The position numbers were made by a program, and so were the translations under genes. Below are positions 17,082-25,981 of a stretch of DNA of 64,000 nt, in pieces. Source of the DNA: Bradyrhizobium sp. dw_411 (lineage in GTDB: Bacteria > Pseudomonadota > Alphaproteobacteria > Rhizobiales > Xanthobacteraceae). The first letter of the stretch is position 1. The number at the start of each line of letters is the position of its first letter. The notes beneath the pieces were generated by a model. It saw nothing but the letters and a program-made list of their open reading frames with translations. It was not told where the DNA came from and searched no databases. Where the stretch lies: the NCBI RefSeq assembly GCF_018449695.1, contig NZ_JAAVUY010000010.1, positions 248,001 to 312,000 of the forward strand. Reading direction: 5' to 3'.

Positions 17082-17366
17082 ATGATATCTCTGAAAAGAA
17101 TTTCTGAGACGACCAACCTTATCCGCAAACGGTCCGTCAGATCTGTTCTGCTGCTCGGTCTGGCCGCGACGGTTGTCGCGTGGTCCGGCGTCAGCTTTGC
17201 CGACAGGCTTGTCGATCCGAACACTGTCGCGCCTGAATATCGCGACGTCGCCGAAAAACGGCGCGCCGAGCAACTCAAGCTGTTCCAATGCTCGCAAAAG
17301 GCTGACGCAGCGAAGGTCTTGCGCAGGGATCGCGCGGCCTTCGTCAGCGAATGCGTGGACAAGTGA
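17082..17366 (+). CDS. Small exported protein of unknown function
   Basis: A 94-aa protein. A hydrophobic segment (SVLLLGLAATVVAWSGVSFA, about 21-40) looks like a signal peptide. The mature part is about 54 residues, charged and mostly helical, with two Cys (QCSQK and SECVDK) that could form a disulfide. It faces the LapG-like protease gene tail to tail. No family recognised. Confidence 0.55.
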   Translation: MISLKRISETTNLIRKRSVRSVLLLGLAATVVAWSGVSFADRLVDPNTVAPEYRDVAEKRRAEQLKLFQCSQKADAAKVLRRDRAAFVSECVDK

Positions 17367-17449
17367 TCGCAGGCCGAGCGCAGTTCTGACGCAATCCCCG
17401 GGGTTACCCCCGGAGGTGCTTTCAGGAGTGCTTTGACGCGTGACGTCAG

Positions 17450-18241
17450 TTAGTTTGCGTGCGAGATCAGCCCGGGCTGGACGGTGAGATTCACCGCTAT
17501 CGCCGGCGCGGAATCCCGGCCGCTGGCGACCGGGGGCGCATCGACATACTGCATGATGCCGTATTGATCGATCACAAACGTTGGCCGGTAATTCCTGACA
17601 TAGGCGTCCTCGACCAGCGTCATGCGGCGATTGTCCAGTGTGAGCCAGTGATCGTCGAGCCGCGCCGCGACAACGGCGTGGTCCTCGCCATGGATGGTAT
17701 CGCGCATGACGACAATCCGCAGATCGTCGGGCGCAACGCCGGCCAGTCGGAGGGCGACGAATTTTGCGATCGCGTAGTCTTCGCAGTCGCCGGCACCGGT
17801 TGTGAAGGTGACGAGCGGCGAACTCCACACGTCGATCTGGCCATATTGCGTCAGATCGCTCATTGGCCGGATCGCCAGGTTGATCGCGCGGTTGATTTCG
17901 CCGAGGCGGGCCCGTCCGTCACGGGCCCTGGCATTGTCCACGATCGCGAGCAGTTGCAGGGCGGCCGGCGATACGCAGCGGTCGCGGTCGCCGTCGCAAA
18001 GCGCCAGTTGCACCCTTTCGTCGTCGAGCTTGCGCTCTACGCCCAGCCACTTTTCCCGCAGCATGCCGGCCGACAGTTTCGAGGCAAACAGGCCAAAGGG
18101 TTCGGCGGATCGCCGGATCAGATCCATGGCGCCCGGCGAGATCAATGTGCCCGCGGTGAGATTCGTGGTTGGCCCGAAACAGGCCATGCCCCACACCAGT
18201 ACGACGACGCGCCATGCGCGCGAATGACCGACACTACCCAT
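17450..18241 (-). CDS. LapG-like bacterial transglutaminase-like cysteine protease (BTLCP)
   Basis: A 263-aa exported protein; the N-terminal hydrophobic segment at 10-22 serves as signal or anchor. The catalytic triad of the BTLCP family is complete: Cys153 (AGDCEDYA), His188 (GEDHAVV) and Asp203 (LTLDNRR). In Pseudomonas LapG, this periplasmic protease clips the N-terminal retention segment of the giant adhesin LapA, under control of the c-di-GMP receptor LapD. Here the gene lies 0.6 kb upstream of, and divergent from, a giant type I-secreted repeat protein, which is the obvious candidate substrate. No LapD-like gene is in the window, so its control is open. Confidence 0.85.
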   Translation of the reverse strand: MGSVGHSRAWRVVVLVWGMACFGPTTNLTAGTLISPGAMDLIRRSAEPFGLFASKLSAGMLREKWLGVERKLDDERVQLALCDGDRDRCVSPAALQLLAIVDNARARDGRARLGEINRAINLAIRPMSDLTQYGQIDVWSSPLVTFTTGAGDCEDYAIAKFVALRLAGVAPDDLRIVVMRDTIHGEDHAVVAARLDDHWLTLDNRRMTLVEDAYVRNYRPTFVIDQYGIMQYVDAPPVASGRDSAPAIAVNLTVQPGLISHAN

Positions 18242-18847
18242 CTGACGCCCCGTTGTTCCGGATTGTGCCGAGGCTGGTTAGCGCTCTCGTGACCGGATTG
18301 TTTCGCTGGGATGATGGGCGGCGGGGCTTTTATTCCGCTTAACAACCGCTGTGGCTGGCGGGAAACCGCTTAACAGGCTGAAATCCGCCTCGCCAATTTC
18401 TCGACAATTTTACCGGTTTCATATACAAAAAAACGAAATTTGTGGTAAATACCCTCATTAGTTGCAATGAACCTTATTTTCTGCGGGATATACCTAATTT
18501 CGGGGAGCTCGCTTGGTTTGTTATCCAGATCACAGTTTTAGTACGAAAATCGGCGCAATATCGGGGCTGCAGGGGTGGGACGAAGATTAAGCAAGTACCG
18601 AGGCTGTGGCTTATACGTAGAAATACGCGTGATGCCTGATGTTCGGATATCAAATCATGCACAAATTCGTGAGCTGAAGACCGAATACTTCGATCGGGGG
18701 ACTAATCCAAAGAATAGATATGGCTTTGTGCCTTTGGCAAAACAACAAGCGGCGGTTTTGCGCAAGCAGGAGATGGTTTCGCGATCTGGTTCCCGGTGAT
18801 ATGCAAGCTTAGAGCATTGAAATTATATCGATATTAACCATTAGCCG
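18242..18847. promoter_or_regulatory. Long AT-richer divergent leader of the LapG-like and giant-protein genes
   Basis: About 600 bases without a supported gene; short open frames at 18442-18639 and 18575-18799 have no recognisable product. A/T content is visibly higher than in the neighbours, with A-runs near 18426-18445. It contains the Crp-like site listed separately. It likely holds two divergent promoters and a long 5' leader for the giant gene. Confidence 0.5.
18519..18534. promoter_or_regulatory. Crp/FNR-family operator-like site
   Basis: TGTTATCCAGATCACA matches the Crp pattern TGTGA-N6-TCACA at 9 of 10 fixed positions. It lies 314 bases before the giant secreted-protein start. A cAMP-producing cyclase is encoded just beyond that gene, which makes the site more interesting. 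Chance occurrence in 600 bases cannot be excluded. Confidence 0.4.
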
Positions 18848-21800
18848 GTGGGCTCATTGAATTACGCCAGTAAATTCGACGGCAAGTTATTCGTTGATAG
18901 TGTCGGCGTGCATGCCGGCGCTTCTGCGCACGGCGATCACGTTTCCCCGCATACAACCCATGCGCCAGCAGATGCGATCATCGTCCCGGATGCGCATTTA
19001 CTGTTCAACGGCGACTTCAAGCGGTCCGGCGTCGATCTGATCCTTTCCGCGGACGATCAAAAGCTGGTGCTGCATGATTACTTCAAAGGTGAGAAGCGCG
19101 CAGCGCTGGCGTCGCCTGATGGCGCCCATCTCACCGGCGATATCGTCAAGGCGCTGTCTGGCCACGTCGAATATGCCCAGGCGGATGGCAGCGCCAGCGT
19201 CAACAAGGTTATCGGCCACGTCACCAAGCTCGCCGGCTCCGCGACCGCGATCCGCAATGGCGTCTCGATCATCCTGAATCAGGGCGACAACGTCGAAAAG
19301 GGCGACGTGGTCCAGTCCGGGTCCGGATCGACGGTCGGCATCACCTTCATCGACGGCACCGTGTTCGGCCTCTCGTCGAACGCGCGAATGGTGCTGAACG
19401 AGATGGTCTATGACCCCAACGGGTCGAACAATTCATCGCTGCTCAGCCTGGTGGCGGGGACCATCACCTTTGTCGCGGGCGAAACCGCCAAGCACGGCGA
19501 CATGAAGATCGATACGCCGGTCGCGACCATGGGCATCCGCGGCACCGCGGTGCTGGTCGAGATCGACTTTGACACGGCTGGCCAGAACGGATTGCCCGAC
19601 ACGAAATTCCAGGTGCTGGTCGAGCCGGACGGCACCACGGGTTCGTACATTCTGTTCGACAAGGTGACGCTCACGCCGTTCGCGGTCGTCGATCGGGCCG
19701 GAACGCAATTCAGTTTCAGCAACGGCAATTTCAGCCAGTCGCTGTCGGGCCTGACGCCTGAGGTCCAAAAGCTCATCACCGATGTGTTCGCGCAACGGTT
19801 TTCGGACAACACCAACACCAAGACGTTCGATCACCATACCGACACGCCGATCCCGGATAGTCTGGCGCCGTTCAAGGTGGGTAATATCACCGTCACGCCG
19901 ATTATTTTACTGGTGAGCACGCCGGTCAATACTCAGACTCAGATTCAGACTGGTTCGGGCCCGCAGCTCCAGCACATCCCCGGAGCGCCGACGGCTGTTC
20001 TCCTGGGCGCCGATGGCCAGCCTGCGAGCGCTTTCAAGATTGGCGAACTCCCGAGCGTGACCGGGAGTACTGCGCCCGACAAGGTTTCCGGCATAGTCAA
20101 TTTCGCCGACGTCAACGCCGGTGACCTGCCGACGGTCTCGGCGAAGTTCGATGGGTCCACCTATACGGATCCCCACGGCAATGCCCTGTCGCTGAATACG
20201 CTGCAGCTTGCCGACATCAAGGCGGTTGAAGTCGATCTGGCCGTGACGGCTACCCCGGGCAATAACAACCACGGTTCGGCAAGCTGGAGCTACACGGTCC
20301 CCGACGGATCGTTCGACTTCCTTGCCGCCGGCGAGACGCTGCAGCTGACCTACACGCTGACGGTCGACAACAATTACGCGCCCGCCGACGAGACGACCCC
20401 TCTCAAATTCACCATCACGATCACCGGCACCAACGACGTTCCGGTCATCACCACGGGTGCGCAGACCATCCATTTCAGCGGCGGCAAGGGCACGATAGGC
20501 GGTGATCTGGCTCCCACGTCGGAAACGTCTGGCGTCACTGTGATACCCCCGCCGCCGGGAATGCTGACGTATAGCGAGAAGGGAACGCTGACGTTTACAG
20601 ATCCCGATCTCACCGACACCCATAGTATTGTTGCTCCAGGCCCGACCGGCGACTTGACGGGCGCGTCGCTCGCCGGCGTGTCGCTCGATCTGACAGCATT
20701 TCAGCAGCAGTTTCCTATCCCGTTCCAGATTTTCGAAAACGCCCTCTCCGCATCCATCGGCACGGATAGCACTGGGACGGGGACCGGGACGATCAATTGG
20801 ACGTTTGCGGAGCTTCCAAGCTACGTTGCCGACTTCATACCCAGCGGCGAGGCGCTCATTCTCACCTATACGGTGGAGGTGAAGGATTCGCAGGGCGCGA
20901 TATCTACCCAGACCATCACGGTCACGATTGGCGGCAACGACGCCCCGGCCGTTGTCTGGATCGATACCAAGCCGGCGCCGCCGTCCGGAGCGCTGTGGAG
21001 CGACGGATCGAACTGGGAAACCGGCAACGCCCCAACCATCCATGATGACGCGATCATCATCACCAATCAGTTGCAGCCCAATTTTCCGACCTATCCGGTC
21101 GCGATCGACAGCGCGGCGTCCGCCAAATCGCTCGAAATGAACGATGTGACTGGCAAGGCCCCGATACTCGACAATAACGACACTCTGACGGTCGCCGGTG
21201 GGATTACGCTGAACGTCGATGCGGTTCTCAATAATTTCGGGAACATCAGCGTCGGTAGCCTGGCCACGCTATTGGCCATCAGCGGTCTCGCCGAGATTTT
21301 GGATCACAGTGTTCTGAATAATTCCGGTACGCTCGCTCTCGCCCATGGCGGCGATTTCCTTGATCAGAGTTCGATTACGAATTCGGGAACGATCGAGATT
21401 ATTGGCGATACGCTCGATATTGAGGTTGCTGTCGCCAACGCCGGCGGCATTATCCAGGTCGACAGCGGTGCCAAGTTGAAGCTGAACGGTACCGCCATCA
21501 ATGGCGGCACCATCACTGACAACGGCAGCATCGACGTCACAGCCAACAGCTCGATCAATGGCGCCGTCGCCGGGACTCCCGCGGTTACGACCAACGCGCT
21601 GCTGAACAATGGCGGGGTGACGATCGAGAGTGACGTAACGCTGACGCTCGACAATGTTACGGTGACCGGAACCACCTTTACCGATACCGCGAGCGGCGCG
21701 ATTTTGTCGGTAGATGCCACCGACACGCTGACGCTGGACAACGTCACGGTCGATGGCGGCATCCTCACCGATAACGGCACAATCAATGTCGACGCCACGA

Positions 21801-24800
21801 ACACGCTGAAGCTGAGCGGGGTCGCGCTGTCCGGCGGCAAGATCACCAATGCCGGCACGATCGAGATCATCGGTAGCGGCAGCATCAACAATGATATTTT
21901 CAGCAACACCCAACTGACGGTCGACGCCAACCAGATCCTGACGCTGGACGGCACCGCGATTACCGGCGGCATTCTCACCGATACCGGTACGGTTAATGTC
22001 GACGCCACCGATGCGCTGAAGCTGAGCGGAGTCGCGCTGTCCGGCGGCAAGATCACCAATGCCGGCACGATCGAGATCACCGGCAGCGGCAGCATCAACA
22101 ATGATGTTTTCAGCAACACCCAACTGACGATCGACGCCAATCAGATCCTGACGCTGGACGGCACCGCGATCACCGGCGGCATCCTCACCGATAACGGCAC
22201 GGTCAATGTCGACGCCACCGACACGCTAAAGCTGAGTGGGGTCGCGCTGTCCGGCGGCAAGATCACCAATGCCGGCACGATCGAGATCGCCGGCAGCGGC
22301 AGCATCAACAATGATATTTTCAGCAACACCCAGCTGACGGTCGACGCCAATCAGATCCTGACGCTGGACGGCACGGCGATCACCGGCGGTATCCTCACCG
22401 ATAACGGCACGGTCAATGTCGACGCCACCGACACGCTAAAGCTGAGCGGGGTCGCGCTGTCCGGCGGCAAGATCACCAATGCCGGCACGATCGAGATCAC
22501 CGGCAGCGGCAGCATCAACAACGATATTTTCAGCAACACCCAGCTGACAATCGACGCTAATCAGATCCTGACGCTGAATGGCACCGCGATCACCGGCGGC
22601 ATCCTCACCGATACCGGTACAATCAATATCGACGCCACGAACACTCTGAAGCTGAGCGGGGTCGCGCTGTCCGGCGGCAAGGTCACCAATGCCGGAACGA
22701 TCGAAATCACCGGCAGCGGCAGCATCAACAATGATGTTTTCAGCAACACCCAGCTGACGGTCGACGCCAATCAGATCCTGACGCTGGATGGTACCTCCAT
22801 CACCGGCGGCATCATCAGCAATAACGGCACGGTCAATGTCGACGCCACCGATACGCTGAAGCTCAGCGGGGTCGCGCTGTCCGGCGGCAAGATCACCAAC
22901 TCCGGCACGATCGAAATCACCGGCAGCGGCAGCATCAACAATGATATTTTCAGCAACGTCCAACTGACGGTCGACGCCAATCAGATCCTGACGCTGGATG
23001 GCACGGCGATCACCGGCGGCATCCTCACCGATACCGGCACAATCAATGTTGACGCCACCGATTCGCTGAAGCTGAGCGGTGTCGCGCTGTCCGGTGGCAA
23101 GATTACCAATGCCGGCACGATCGAAATCACCGGTAGCGGCAGCATCAACGATGATATTTTCAGCAACACCCAGCTGACAATCGACGCTAATCAGATCTTG
23201 ACGCTGGATGGTACGGCGATCACCGGTGGTATCATCGGCAATAACGGCACGATCCATATCGATGCCTCCAGCACGCTGAAGCTGAGCGGGGTTGCGCTCT
23301 CCGGTGGCACGATCACCAATGCTGGCACGATCGATGTTGCCTCCAACAGCTCGATCAACGGCGTCACGACGGGCGGGCCGCCGGCAACCACCACGGTCAA
23401 TGCCATTCTGAATGGCGGACTGGTAACGGTCGAGAGCGGCGCTGCGCTGACACTGGACAACGTCACGGTGAACGGGACGGTCTTTAACGACCTTGTCACC
23501 GGGGGCACCATCCAGATCGACAGTGGCGACACGCTGACGTTCAACGGCGCTACGATCAATGGCGGCATCCTCAATATCTCTGGCGAGCTGGATTCGACCG
23601 GCAACAGCTTCATCACCGGCGCGACGATCGTTAACGAAAATCATATTAATGTCGTCAGCGGCACGCTGACGATCGATCCTACGCCGGTGACCAATACCGG
23701 AACGATCGAGGTGAAGGACGGCAGCACCCTGGTGTTGAGCGGGGAAGTCATCGCCAACAGCGTTACGACCGCTGACGGTACCACGAAGGGTATCATCCAG
23801 GTTGACGCCACCGATCCTACACATTTCGCGACGCTCGATCTGGATGGGTCCACAATCGATGGCGGGACGCTCACCATCGGCGGTGAACTGGACTCGACCG
23901 GCAATAGTTTCATCACCGGTGTGACGATCACCAACACCGGTACGATCGATGTCACCGGCGGTACATTGACGATCGACGCGACCAGTACCCTCGACACTAG
24001 CCACGGAGTGGTGGAGGCGAGCGGCGGTCATCTGACGATCAATGCGGCGATCGTGGGTAATCTCGAGATCAAGGACGGTGCGGTGCTGGAACTCGGTTCG
24101 AGTTCGGCAGACGCCTATTCGCAGGCTACCGTCACATTTGATCCAGGCGCGATGGGTATCCTGAAGCTCGATCATTCTCAGCACTTCGGCGGGACGATCA
24201 GCGGTTTCAGCGCGGGCGACGTAATCGATCTGGCCGATCTGAAATATTCGTCGGCCGAAACCTACATCTGGAACAGTGCCACCAACACATTGACGATCCG
24301 CGACGGGACACAGATTGAGACGCTCAAGCTAGACGGTACTTACAGCCACAGCGGTTTCGTCCTTGAACGCGACGCCGATGGCAGTACCGATCTGGTGACG
24401 AGTCCCCCCAAGATCGTGGGCGAGACCAATCCGCCGACTGAAACAGTCATTCTGACAAAATCTCCGATCGTTCTGGCCGCGGGTGTAGACACAAATTCAC
24501 TCAATCTGGGGACGGAGAGTTTCGATAATCTTTCGGCCGGGTCGACATCGAATAATGGGTTTGGCCATGGCACTTTCTTTAGCTCAGCTCTGGGCGCCAC
24601 CTTCACGGCATCGGGCGACGCTGGCGTCGTGCATGGTTCATCCGGGGTCAGTGCGGCGCCGTTCATGGGGCCAGTGCCCGGCCAGCCGGACACCACGAAC
24701 TATCTGAGCATTGGCGCTCACGGTTCGGAAACCATTTCTTTTGCATCGGAGCAAAACGAATTTGGACTTTATTGGGGATCGGTTGATTCCTTTAATACGA

Positions 24801-25696
24801 TCAATTTCTACAATGGAACGACGCTTGTCGCTTCTTATGACGGCGCCGATATCAGCCCCCTGTTGTCCAATGGCAATCAGGGATCGTTTGCATCGAACGG
24901 GTATGTAGAATTTTTGGACCTGTCACCCTTCAACAAAGTCGTGCTGGCGACCGGAGATTCGAGCGCGTTCGAGATCGACAATGTTTCCGCCGGCTTTACG
25001 TCGGACTCGCATATCCAGCTTGCCACCCCGATGACGGGCACGCTTACCGTCAGCGATGCCGAGGTTGGCGATACGTTAACCGCTTCGGTGATTGGGGAAG
25101 GCGTTGTTAAATACGACGGTTCAACGACATTGCCGTCGGGTGCCAATGTTGCGGCGCTGATCGATCCCGACGCAATAACGTTCGACAGCGTAACGACAAC
25201 CGCCGGCCTGGATACCTTGCATTGGACCTACAATCCCGCCAACGCGGATCTCGATTTTCTGGAGCCGCATGACACGCTGACTGTCACCTTTGAGGCGAAA
25301 GTTACCGATGGGCACGCCACCACCGTGGAGCAGCCCCTGACGATTACCGTTGTCGGTACAAATGCGTCGGTCGTGAACGGCACCGCTCAGAACGATACAT
25401 TTGTAAACATCGGCGGCAATGTGACGATTTTTGGCAAGGGTGGACAGGACACGTTTGTGTTCAAGCCGAACTTTGGCAGCGCAACGATTGCCGACTTCAG
25501 TGTCAGCAACGACACGATCGATATCGACCACTCGTTGTTTGCGAGCGTGTCGGCGCTTCTGACCGGTGCACATTCGGCCAATTCCGGTCACGACGTCATC
25601 CTCACGGATGCTGCACATGATACGATCACGCTCAAGAACCTGTCGCTTACGCAACTGCAGTTCGCGGCTCAGCACGGAGACTTCCACATCACGTAA
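18848..25696 (+). CDS. Giant type I-secreted repeat protein / putative adhesin with FecR domain
   Basis: A 2282-aa protein with no signal peptide. Order of parts: N-terminal segment (1-118); FecR-like domain (about 120-240, VIGHVTKLAGSATAIRNG to GIRGTAVLVEI); VCBS/cadherin-like modules (about 400-530 and 570-705, each ending in ITxTGTND or similar); a long beta-repeat region from about 715; seven near-identical 70-residue repeats (972-1461) plus a partial eighth; further degenerate repeats to about 1720; a beta-sandwich-like module near 1885-2060; another VCBS-like unit; and a C-terminal secretion domain (about 2170-2282, GKGGQDTFVF and DTITLKNLSL). The C-terminus is typical of substrates of type I exporters. 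The GTG at 18848 is the longest start; a TTG nine bases on, with GGTGGG before it, is also possible. It probably acts as a cell-surface or biofilm adhesin. Confidence 0.85.
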   Translation: MGSLNYASKFDGKLFVDSVGVHAGASAHGDHVSPHTTHAPADAIIVPDAHLLFNGDFKRSGVDLILSADDQKLVLHDYFKGEKRAALASPDGAHLTGDIVKALSGHVEYAQADGSASVNKVIGHVTKLAGSATAIRNGVSIILNQGDNVEKGDVVQSGSGSTVGITFIDGTVFGLSSNARMVLNEMVYDPNGSNNSSLLSLVAGTITFVAGETAKHGDMKIDTPVATMGIRGTAVLVEIDFDTAGQNGLPDTKFQVLVEPDGTTGSYILFDKVTLTPFAVVDRAGTQFSFSNGNFSQSLSGLTPEVQKLITDVFAQRFSDNTNTKTFDHHTDTPIPDSLAPFKVGNITVTPIILLVSTPVNTQTQIQTGSGPQLQHIPGAPTAVLLGADGQPASAFKIGELPSVTGSTAPDKVSGIVNFADVNAGDLPTVSAKFDGSTYTDPHGNALSLNTLQLADIKAVEVDLAVTATPGNNNHGSASWSYTVPDGSFDFLAAGETLQLTYTLTVDNNYAPADETTPLKFTITITGTNDVPVITTGAQTIHFSGGKGTIGGDLAPTSETSGVTVIPPPPGMLTYSEKGTLTFTDPDLTDTHSIVAPGPTGDLTGASLAGVSLDLTAFQQQFPIPFQIFENALSASIGTDSTGTGTGTINWTFAELPSYVADFIPSGEALILTYTVEVKDSQGAISTQTITVTIGGNDAPAVVWIDTKPAPPSGALWSDGSNWETGNAPTIHDDAIIITNQLQPNFPTYPVAIDSAASAKSLEMNDVTGKAPILDNNDTLTVAGGITLNVDAVLNNFGNISVGSLATLLAISGLAEILDHSVLNNSGTLALAHGGDFLDQSSITNSGTIEIIGDTLDIEVAVANAGGIIQVDSGAKLKLNGTAINGGTITDNGSIDVTANSSINGAVAGTPAVTTNALLNNGGVTIESDVTLTLDNVTVTGTTFTDTASGAILSVDATDTLTLDNVTVDGGILTDNGTINVDATNTLKLSGVALSGGKITNAGTIEIIGSGSINNDIFSNTQLTVDANQILTLDGTAITGGILTDTGTVNVDATDALKLSGVALSGGKITNAGTIEITGSGSINNDVFSNTQLTIDANQILTLDGTAITGGILTDNGTVNVDATDTLKLSGVALSGGKITNAGTIEIAGSGSINNDIFSNTQLTVDANQILTLDGTAITGGILTDNGTVNVDATDTLKLSGVALSGGKITNAGTIEITGSGSINNDIFSNTQLTIDANQILTLNGTAITGGILTDTGTINIDATNTLKLSGVALSGGKVTNAGTIEITGSGSINNDVFSNTQLTVDANQILTLDGTSITGGIISNNGTVNVDATDTLKLSGVALSGGKITNSGTIEITGSGSINNDIFSNVQLTVDANQILTLDGTAITGGILTDTGTINVDATDSLKLSGVALSGGKITNAGTIEITGSGSINDDIFSNTQLTIDANQILTLDGTAITGGIIGNNGTIHIDASSTLKLSGVALSGGTITNAGTIDVASNSSINGVTTGGPPATTTVNAILNGGLVTVESGAALTLDNVTVNGTVFNDLVTGGTIQIDSGDTLTFNGATINGGILNISGELDSTGNSFITGATIVNENHINVVSGTLTIDPTPVTNTGTIEVKDGSTLVLSGEVIANSVTTADGTTKGIIQVDATDPTHFATLDLDGSTIDGGTLTIGGELDSTGNSFITGVTITNTGTIDVTGGTLTIDATSTLDTSHGVVEASGGHLTINAAIVGNLEIKDGAVLELGSSSADAYSQATVTFDPGAMGILKLDHSQHFGGTISGFSAGDVIDLADLKYSSAETYIWNSATNTLTIRDGTQIETLKLDGTYSHSGFVLERDADGSTDLVTSPPKIVGETNPPTETVILTKSPIVLAAGVDTNSLNLGTESFDNLSAGSTSNNGFGHGTFFSSALGATFTASGDAGVVHGSSGVSAAPFMGPVPGQPDTTNYLSIGAHGSETISFASEQNEFGLYWGSVDSFNTINFYNGTTLVASYDGADISPLLSNGNQGSFASNGYVEFLDLSPFNKVVLATGDSSAFEIDNVSAGFTSDSHIQLATPMTGTLTVSDAEVGDTLTASVIGEGVVKYDGSTTLPSGANVAALIDPDAITFDSVTTTAGLDTLHWTYNPANADLDFLEPHDTLTVTFEAKVTDGHATTVEQPLTITVVGTNASVVNGTAQNDTFVNIGGNVTIFGKGGQDTFVFKPNFGSATIADFSVSNDTIDIDHSLFASVSALLTGAHSANSGHDVILTDAAHDTITLKNLSLTQLQFAAQHGDFHIT
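21761..23376 (+). repeat. Tandem 210-bp repeats (7 full, 1 partial) inside the giant gene
   Basis: Seven consecutive 210-base units (21761-23230), each 70 codons beginning ILTDNGTVNV or close variants and ending in LTLDGTAITGG. A diverged partial eighth runs to about 23376. Units differ mainly by silent or conservative changes (N/D, V/I, T/A), so they arose by recent duplication or are kept alike by gene conversion. The length is a multiple of three, so copy number can change without a frameshift. Confidence 0.95.
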
Positions 25697-25981
25697 GCTC
25701 TAACGGTCGCAGGTGGCCAATCGCTGCAGACGATTTCAACATCCGTCGCCGCTTGATCCGCCATTTTCCCTTTTTGACAGGCAAGGTTTGCGAAGCCAGG
25801 AAGGGAAGGCTCAAAGAGCTCCGTGGAATTCCGAGACGCCCCGACGGGTCGTCGAGCACGGCGGTGTCCGGTGCCGAAATGGTTCTTCAGATCGTGCAGT
25901 AAGGCGGTTTCGGCACCCGCCGTGTCGTACCGTGGCAGGTCCGCACCTGTTCAAATATTCTCAACCTGATATGCACGCGGC

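Noticed and set aside
17396..17422. GC hairpin (ccgggg / ccccgg) after the small exported protein as a terminator
   Set aside because: Short stem and no T-run after it; too weak to list.
18575..18799. Small 74-codon plus-strand frame in the leader of the giant gene
   Set aside because: No ribosome site or family; more likely leader sequence. Kept as non-coding.
19907..21043. A 378-codon minus-strand open frame
   Set aside because: Antisense to the VCBS-like part of the giant gene; Arg-rich, no domain, typical of high-GC shadow frames.
21761..23376. Possible CRISPR-like array because of regular repeats
   Set aside because: Units are 210 bases, contiguous without spacers, and encode protein in frame.
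22436..24184. A 582-codon minus-strand open frame through the repeat region of the giant gene
   Set aside because: It is the mirror of the tandem repeats and repeats the same antisense phrase; codon bias and the secreted-protein frame on the plus strand explain it.
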